DNA of 64,000 nt, taken from Pseudomonadota bacterium (GTDB lineage: Bacteria; Pseudomonadota; Alphaproteobacteria; Sphingomonadales; Sphingomonadaceae). The notes beneath the pieces were generated by a model. It saw nothing but the letters and a program-made list of their open reading frames with translations. It was not told the DNA's origin and ran no database searches. Below are positions 59,701 through 64,000 of the stretch, in pieces (position 1 is the first letter of the stretch; every line of letters starts with the position of its first letter). The DNA is taken from the NCBI GenBank assembly GCA_020160755.1, contig JAIUPN010000002.1, forward strand, positions 62,001-126,000, in the 5' to 3' direction. The position numbers and the translations under genes are program-made.

Positions 59701-59832
59701 TTGCGGCTCGGTCGCGGCCTGGGTCTCCGCCGCCTGTTCCTGGGCGGCCGCGTTTTGTGCGGCGATCATTCCGATCAGCGATGCTGCGGCGAGAATATGC
59801 TTGCGGTAGTTCGAATATGTGCGGTTCGTCAT
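56737..59832 (-). CDS. TonB-dependent receptor, large
   Basis: This 1031-aa receptor has a signal peptide ending NAAAQEQ, a TonB-box-like EEIVVTGSRIAGTKI, the plug motifs LRGLGVGNTLVLLNGRRLV and IQRVEVLRDGAAALYGTDA, and a barrel ending in YVNVRKTF. Such long receptors in sphingomonads often take up peptides or oligosaccharides; the ligand is not known. ATG 59832 is preferred to the frame's earlier start because the signal peptide follows it. It precedes the amidohydrolase pair. Confidence 0.92.
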   Translation of the reverse strand: MTNRTYSNYRKHILAAASLIGMIAAQNAAAQEQAAETQAATEPQTAPRGEEIVVTGSRIAGTKITEALPVTVVGEDEIAATAAVSGDELLRSIPQMSDQSFNSSNGQTSSNFARGDVGSIDLRGLGVGNTLVLLNGRRLVQHPSSQASTSLAPVITYNSNSIPVFGIQRVEVLRDGAAALYGTDAVAGVVNTILRDNVNGGGLSVQYGGAEGTGLREFNGSGYLGTDFAENRGNISLLFNYTNRTALSSQDQDYTATSDHRFFDDFAGTVFAGSNSLDDTSTLSQWGNFTTGVRVRRGTTNITTTGGVFSIQPTANGGCSADLGGGICIDDATRATTGADRNTRWDAQANYPLSIIPRLDRVNVFANGHYDLSDNLTVFGEAGYYYAKTRSIQDSVFSIGSIQMTVPASNYWNPFGPVTFANGTLNPNRLAGIDAPAAGLPVTITSYRFVDMGPTVVDVTNRQFRALLGLRGEALGFNWETAALYSQATVRDVQDGISATLLQQSLALSTPDAYNPFNGGSATNPTGPDTTPSNQAALDAIAIKTVRAGKSTLAQWDFRASKADLLTLPAGNVGMALGFELRRDSYLDDRDERVDGTITWTDTVTGIVQPSDLFGVSPTPDTKGSRTVFAAYSELAVPLIAPEMNVPLIRSLELQLAGRYEHYSDFGSIAKPKVAAAWDLFDGWRIRGSWAQGFRAPNLEQTKATIITRGNTRTDYIRCEADLRAGRITSFDACAQGFVTTGRRAGNPDLKPETSTTWTIGTVLQPPAFNTGRLRTTFTVDYWQVKQKGIVGVFGEGNALISDYLLRLQGSSDPTVVRLAPTADDIALFAGTGIAPVGRVQYVDDQYRNLEPQTVRGIDFGLNVGLRDTGIGDFTMSANAAYLLKYFRDVSPDIRVLLDARAAGDINIDTVIPEGGNQVRRDAFPKWRGSASLTWKLGQFTAGGFVSYTGSVIDNDISIGGENLIVKAYTTASLYVQYDLKGGFTDGTQLRVGVRNITNAQPPIDSSGFGYMGSLHSPIPRYWYVNVRKTF

Positions 59833-60010
59833 GCCATGTCCCCTTGTTTCGACCCGATCGGCGCGTCGTCCTCCGTGCGGCGGATGGATTTCTCCCCATC
59901 TCGTCTCGCTATGACGCAAGTTATCGACGTATCCCCATCAACATTGGCGCAGAAAATTACAACCTTTTGCACTACAGCGAAATTTTCCAGTTTCTGCCGC
60001 CTGGCGCCGT
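59833..60010 (-). promoter_or_regulatory. Leader region of the large TonB receptor gene
   Basis: These 178 bases lie between ridA and the receptor gene on the same strand. The stretch next to ridA (about 59940-60000) is AT-richer than its surroundings. A separate promoter for the receptor-amidohydrolase genes probably lies here, but no -35/-10 pair is convincing. Confidence 0.35.
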
Positions 60011-60472
60011 TCAGGCCAGTTCGATCACCGCATCGACCTCGACCGCGAAGTTGAACGGCAGACGGTAAACGCCGATCGCCGAGCGGGCATGTTTTCCGGC
60101 TTCGCCGAACACGTCGACGATGAGGTCCGAGCAGCCATTCATTACGGCCGGGATCTCGTAGAATTCGGGACCTGCCTGGACGTAACCGCCGAGCCGGAGA
60201 ACGCGAGCAACGCGGTCGAGATCGCTGTCGGCGGCCGCCTTGAATTGCGCGATGAGATTGATCGCGCAGAGCCGCGCGGCAATGATGCCGTCGGCGAGGC
60301 TGCAGTCGGCGCCGACGGTGCCCTTGATCCCGCCGCTGGCATGGGTCGAGAGCTGGCCCGAGATCTGGACGATATTGCCAGAGCGCGTCGATGATACATA
60401 GTTTGCGACGGGCGGGCAGACCTGGGGCAGTTCGATCCCGAGACTGGCGAGACGGCTTTCGATACGTGACAT
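60011..60472 (-). CDS. RidA/YjgF family protein
   Basis: This 153-aa protein matches the larger RidA subfamily, with VSSTRSGNIVQISGQLS at the start and DLDRVARVLRLGGYV in the centre. RidA enzymes deaminate reactive enamine/imine intermediates that PLP enzymes release. A PLP lyase-like gene is encoded about 9 kb away in the same locus, which makes a linked role plausible. AAGGAG precedes the ATG, two bases after the symporter stop. Confidence 0.9.
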   Translation of the reverse strand: MSRIESRLASLGIELPQVCPPVANYVSSTRSGNIVQISGQLSTHASGGIKGTVGADCSLADGIIAARLCAINLIAQFKAAADSDLDRVARVLRLGGYVQAGPEFYEIPAVMNGCSDLIVDVFGEAGKHARSAIGVYRLPFNFAVEVDAVIELA

Positions 60473-60474
60473 AT

Positions 60475-61761
60475 TCACTCCTTGGCTGTGAGAGAGGGTA
60501 GTTGTTCGGCGGGTGCGGGCGTGCCGGCAGCGGCTTCGCTCGCCATGCGGCGACCCTCCCAGCGGTCGATGACCGCGGCGGCGACCGAATTGCCGACGAC
60601 GTTGGTCGCCGAGCGGCCCATGTCGAGCAGATGGTCGACCGCGAGGATCAGGAGCAGCCCGGCCTCGGGCAGTTTGAAGTAGGCGAGTGTCGCCGAGATC
60701 ACGACGAGCGACGCACGCGGGACGCCCGCCATGCCTTTCGACGTCACCATGAGCAGGAGCAGCATGGTGATCTGCTGGCCGATGGTCATGTCGATGCCAT
60801 AGGCCTGCGCGATGAAGAGCACGGCGAAGGTGCAATACATCATCGAGCCGTCGAGATTGAAGCTGTAGCCGAGCGGCAGGACGAAGGAGACGATGCGGCG
60901 GTTGACGCCCTGCTTCTCGAGCTCCTCCATCGTCTTCGGATAGGCGGCTTCCGAGCTGGCGGTCGAAAAGGCGAGGAGCACCGGAGTGCGGATGCCGCGG
61001 AACAGTCCGAAGGCGCGCGTGCCGATGATCGCGAGCGCGGCGAGGAAAAGCACAAGCCAGAGCGCGCCGAGCGAGAGATAGAAGCCCGAGACGAAGCCCG
61101 CATAGGTCACGAGGACGCCGGGGCCCTGCGTCGCGACGGTCGAGGCGAGCGCGGCGAAGATTGCGACCGGGGCGGTCTTCATCACGAAGCCGGTTACCTT
61201 GAGCATGATCGCGGCGACCTGCTCGACGAGGGCGAGCACGGCGGGAGCCTTGTCGTCGATGGCGGCCACCGCCGAGCCGACGAGGACCGAGAAGACGACG
61301 ATCTGGAGGATCTCGTTCTCGGCCATCGCCTGGACGATCGATTGCGGGATGAGGTGGGTGACGAATTGCTTGAGCGAGAAATCGCCGGTCGCGACGACGC
61401 CTTCAGCGCCGGTTGTCGGCAGGTCGAGCGCAAGGCTCGCGCCCGGCTGGAGCAGGTGGACCATGACGAGCCCGATCGAGAGCGACACGATCGAGGCCCC
61501 GATGAACCAGCCCATCGTCTTCGCGCCGACGCGGCCGATCGCGGCGGCGTCTTCCATATGCGCGATCCCAGCAACGAGGGTCGCGAAGACGAGCGGCGCG
61601 ATGATCATCTTGATGAGCCGCAGAAAGAGGTCGGTAAGGATCGAGAGATTGTCGGCGATTTCGGCGGCTCTTGCGGCCGGGTAATGCGAATTCACGAACC
61701 AGCCCGCCGCAATCCCGGCGACCATGGCGAAGATGAGGATGAAGGCGAAAGCTCTGTTCAT
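60475..61761 (-). CDS. Dicarboxylate/amino acid:cation symporter (DAACS family), second
   Basis: This 428-aa transporter shows all DAACS signatures: LFLRLIKMIIAPLVFATLVAG, the serine-rich AFSTASSEAAYPKTM, YSFNLDGSMMYC, and VDHLLDMGRSATNVVGNS. It is closer to classical GltP/DctA than the other symporter at 52090. It likely imports an acidic or neutral amino acid or dicarboxylate released by periplasmic hydrolysis. ATG 61761 gives the usual length. RidA follows directly. Confidence 0.92.
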   Translation of the reverse strand: MNRAFAFILIFAMVAGIAAGWFVNSHYPAARAAEIADNLSILTDLFLRLIKMIIAPLVFATLVAGIAHMEDAAAIGRVGAKTMGWFIGASIVSLSIGLVMVHLLQPGASLALDLPTTGAEGVVATGDFSLKQFVTHLIPQSIVQAMAENEILQIVVFSVLVGSAVAAIDDKAPAVLALVEQVAAIMLKVTGFVMKTAPVAIFAALASTVATQGPGVLVTYAGFVSGFYLSLGALWLVLFLAALAIIGTRAFGLFRGIRTPVLLAFSTASSEAAYPKTMEELEKQGVNRRIVSFVLPLGYSFNLDGSMMYCTFAVLFIAQAYGIDMTIGQQITMLLLLMVTSKGMAGVPRASLVVISATLAYFKLPEAGLLLILAVDHLLDMGRSATNVVGNSVAAAVIDRWEGRRMASEAAAGTPAPAEQLPSLTAKE

Positions 61762-61964
61762 GACTGTCCCGTTCCGGCTTCGCCCCGGCCGGGGCGTACA
61801 GGAAGCAGAGACGCAAGTGCGGCGCGGTTCCGCAGCAGCAATGCGGTCGACAAGCGCATATTGTTGCGACATGGCGGGCGCGGACCGAACAGGCTGGTGG
61901 GGATATCTACCGCCGCTGCGTCAAAGCAGGGCAGGGCGACAATCAGACAATCGAGGAGACGCGC
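61762..61964. promoter_or_regulatory. Divergent promoter region between symporter and amidohydrolase 3
   Basis: These 203 bases separate two divergent transcripts and should hold both promoters. No clear palindrome or consensus promoter was found by eye. GAGGAGACGC at the right edge is the ribosome-binding site of the amidohydrolase. Confidence 0.4.
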
Positions 61965-63764
61965 GTGGCCAGTTTTCGGAAGATGATCGTAGCGGGAACG
62001 GCGCTCGCCGCCGGCCTTGGCTGGGCGAGCCAGTCGGTACTCGCCGAACCGGGCGGCGAGCTGGTCGCGATCACCGGCGCGACGATCTTCGATGCCACGG
62101 GCAAGGATCCCTATCGCGGCACCGTCGTCGTGCGGGATGGCCGGATCGATGCGGTCGGAGCTGACGTCAAGGCTCCCAAGGGCGCGAAGATAGTGCGTGC
62201 CGACGGCAAGGCGCTGCTCCCGGGCTTCATCGACGTCCATACGCACTGGTCGCCGTCGGGCTCGCCCGCCGCGCTGCCGCAGATCGCCAACGCTTACCTC
62301 TCGAGCGGCGTGACGACCGTGAACGACTTCCACCAGCAGCCCGAAGCCTTCGCGCCGCGCCGCGCCTGGCTCGCCGACATCTACGCGCCGCACGTCAACT
62401 TCGTCGCGCGCATGAGCACGCCGGGCGGCCACGGCGCCGACTGGGGTGACACCAATACCACCAAATGGGTCGCGACCGCCGAGAGCGCGCGGCGCGAGGT
62501 GCAGGCGCTCCAGCCCTATCGCCCCGACTATATCAAGGCTTTCGCCGACGGCTGGCGCTACGGCCAGCTGCCCGAGGAAACCTCGATGAACGTCGAGACC
62601 CTCGCCGCACTCGCCGACGAGGCGCACAAGCATGGCCAGCGCGTGCTCACTCATACGGTGACCGTCGAACGCGGCAAGCTCGCCGCCGACGCCGGCATCG
62701 ACGTGATCGCGCACAGCATCCAGGACGGCGTGCTCGATGCCGACGCGATCGCCCGGATCAAGAAGGCGGGCACCTTCTACGCCCCGACGCTCGCCATCTA
62801 TCAGCTGAAGCCCGACGAGATCGGCCCCGGGCGCAAGGACGATGCCGCGACGCGCCTGCGCATTCGCAAATATGGCTTCGCCGAAGAGAATGTCCGCAAT
62901 CTCCACGCGGCCGGCGTCACGATCGCGGTCGGGACCGACGCGGGGATCGGCGGTGCGAAGCACGGCGTCTCGACGCTCCAGGAAATGGAATTGCTCGTTG
63001 CGGCTGGCCTCACGCCGAAGGCGGCGCTGCTCGCGGGCACGTCGAATAGCGCGCTCGCGCTCGGACTTTCGGCCGACCGCGGCACGATCGAGAAGGGCAA
63101 GCGCGCCGATCTTGTGCTCATCGACGGCAAGCCGTGGGAAGCGATCGGCGATGTCGAGAAGATCGACCGTGTTTTCGTCGACGGCAAGCTCGTCCATGGC
63201 GCCGGGGTGAAGCTGCCCGCGGGCAACCTCGCCACGACGCTCCCGGCGTTGCCCGCCGAGGCGCTGATCGACGATTTCGAACGCGCCGATGGACGGAGCT
63301 CGCTCGACACGCTCCGCCTCACCGACATGGATGGCGGCGTCGAGCGTTCCTCGGTGGTCACCAACCGCGTGACCCACGCGGGCGGCGACGGCTCGGCGCT
63401 TGCCTTCGCGGTGCAGATGTCGCTCAAGGACAAGCCCGAGGGCGGCATCCTCGTGCCCTTGAGCCGTGGTTCGGTCCGTCCGGTCGATGCGCGCAAGTTC
63501 GCAGGCGTCCGGCTCGATATGCGCGGCGCCGGCCGCTATCTCCTCGTGGTCAACACGCTCGCAGGCGAATTCACCGCGCCGATCGAAGCGAAGGAAGGCT
63601 GGTCCGAGCTGCGCGTGCCCTTCTCCGCGCTCGTGGCGACGCGCCCCGGCCGCGGCGATGCGCCGTCCTGGCGCGGCGACGATCTCGTGCAGGTCGGTGT
63701 CGTCGTCCAGCGCGAGGCGGGCGCAAGTTCATGGGGCGAAATCGACAATCTTCGCTTTTACTGA
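61965..63764 (+). CDS. Exported amidohydrolase with C-terminal CIA30-like domain
   Basis: This 599-aa protein starts with GTG after GAGGAGACGC. A signal peptide ends near SVLAEPG. The amidohydrolase barrel shows H92/H94 in DVHTHW, later HTVTVERG and AHSIQDG, and the aspartate in VGTDAGIGG, so its metal site is intact. From about residue 425 a second domain follows (FERADGRSSLDT to WGEIDNLRFY) that resembles the CIA30/galactose-binding-like fold found at the end of some amidohydrolases. Substrate is unknown. It diverges from the symporter-RidA operon. Confidence 0.9.
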   Translation: MASFRKMIVAGTALAAGLGWASQSVLAEPGGELVAITGATIFDATGKDPYRGTVVVRDGRIDAVGADVKAPKGAKIVRADGKALLPGFIDVHTHWSPSGSPAALPQIANAYLSSGVTTVNDFHQQPEAFAPRRAWLADIYAPHVNFVARMSTPGGHGADWGDTNTTKWVATAESARREVQALQPYRPDYIKAFADGWRYGQLPEETSMNVETLAALADEAHKHGQRVLTHTVTVERGKLAADAGIDVIAHSIQDGVLDADAIARIKKAGTFYAPTLAIYQLKPDEIGPGRKDDAATRLRIRKYGFAEENVRNLHAAGVTIAVGTDAGIGGAKHGVSTLQEMELLVAAGLTPKAALLAGTSNSALALGLSADRGTIEKGKRADLVLIDGKPWEAIGDVEKIDRVFVDGKLVHGAGVKLPAGNLATTLPALPAEALIDDFERADGRSSLDTLRLTDMDGGVERSSVVTNRVTHAGGDGSALAFAVQMSLKDKPEGGILVPLSRGSVRPVDARKFAGVRLDMRGAGRYLLVVNTLAGEFTAPIEAKEGWSELRVPFSALVATRPGRGDAPSWRGDDLVQVGVVVQREAGASSWGEIDNLRFY

Positions 63765-63950
63765 TTCCCGCGCGGCGCCGCTTACGGCGGTCTGCCGCAA
63801 AGCGAGCGATCCTTGCTCCATCCGTGTCAGACTCGGTTGGGCAATATAGGAGTGGGGTAAACTCGTTTCGCTGCGTCTCTTTCTATTGAGAGCGGATGCA
63901 TTTGCTCAGAATCGCGCGTCCGCTGTTCCTGGAAGGAGTATTCGCTGATC

Positions 63951-64000
63951 ATGGAGGAGGACCGGGCTGCATGGACTTTAGCAGCGGATGTCCCGCTCGC
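63951..64000 (+). CDS. Possible gene start cut by the window edge
   Basis: An ATG at 63951 opens a frame without a stop to the window end (MEEDRAAWTLAADVPLA). GGAAGGAG lies about 13 bases before it, a loose spacing. Sixteen codons are too few to assign a function, and chance openness cannot be excluded. The 186 bases before it hold no recognised feature. Confidence 0.25.
   Translation, partial: MEEDRAAWTLAADVPL

Noticed and set aside
60502..63377. Long open frames opposite the second symporter and the third amidohydrolase
   Set aside because: Both are low-complexity Arg/Asp/Glu/Gly-rich shadows; membrane helices and metal motifs are found only on the chosen strands.

Overview
The window is high-GC DNA from an alphaproteobacterium, most likely a sphingomonad (Sphingopyxis, Novosphingobium or Sphingobium type). 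I infer this from the gene families and their order: a DUF3363 relaxase, a trbBCDEJKLFGI transfer operon with TrbK-alt and DUF2274, several heavy-metal RND systems, CRTAC1 proteins and many TonB-dependent receptors. I saw no rRNA, tRNA, CRISPR array or insertion sequence. It could be a plasmid, an integrative conjugative element, or a chromosome carrying one; replication and integration genes are not in view.

Region 1 (1-16282) is a conjugation module. It holds a relaxase, the TraG/VirD4 coupling protein and a ribbon-helix-helix protein. Next comes a minus-strand group: a RadC-like JAB protein fused to a winged helix, a small membrane protein, a conserved small protein and a LuxR-type regulator with a C-terminal membrane helix. 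The mating-pair operon trbB-C-D-E-J-K-L-F-G-I plus DUF2274 follows, with most genes overlapping by 1-4 bases.

Region 2 (16310-19491) is an arsenic operon on the minus strand: arsR, thioredoxin-type arsC, glutaredoxin-type arsC, acr3, arsH. A perfect 14-bp inverted repeat covers the arsR promoter and start codon, and the arsR mRNA looks leaderless.

Region 3 (19590-45542) is a divalent-metal resistance island. A MerR-family regulator with a CadR/PbrR/ZntR-like cysteine triad lies between a CDF transporter plus cytochrome c/FTR1 permease operon on one side and a DUF3703 - His-rich protein - czcCBA - CDF operon on the other. Both operons have a MerR-type operator with the same layout. A second, plus-strand operon carries a His-rich exported protein, an outer-membrane channel, an adaptor, an HME-RND pump, DUF190, SRPBCC, a P1B-type ATPase, an HAE-RND pump, a second SRPBCC, DsbB, a DsbA-like protein and a small secreted protein.

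Region 4 (45798-63764) looks like an uptake and degradation locus for a nitrogenous organic compound. One operon encodes an ECF sigma factor without FecR, a PLP-dependent Cys/Met-metabolism enzyme, a TonB receptor and a CRTAC1 protein. A dicarboxylate-type symporter and an Lrp regulator diverge from it. A second operon encodes another symporter, RidA, another TonB receptor and two amidohydrolases, one of which has lost its HxH metal motif. A third amidohydrolase, fused to a CIA30-like domain, diverges from that operon. The substrate is unknown; this is the part most likely to be undescribed.
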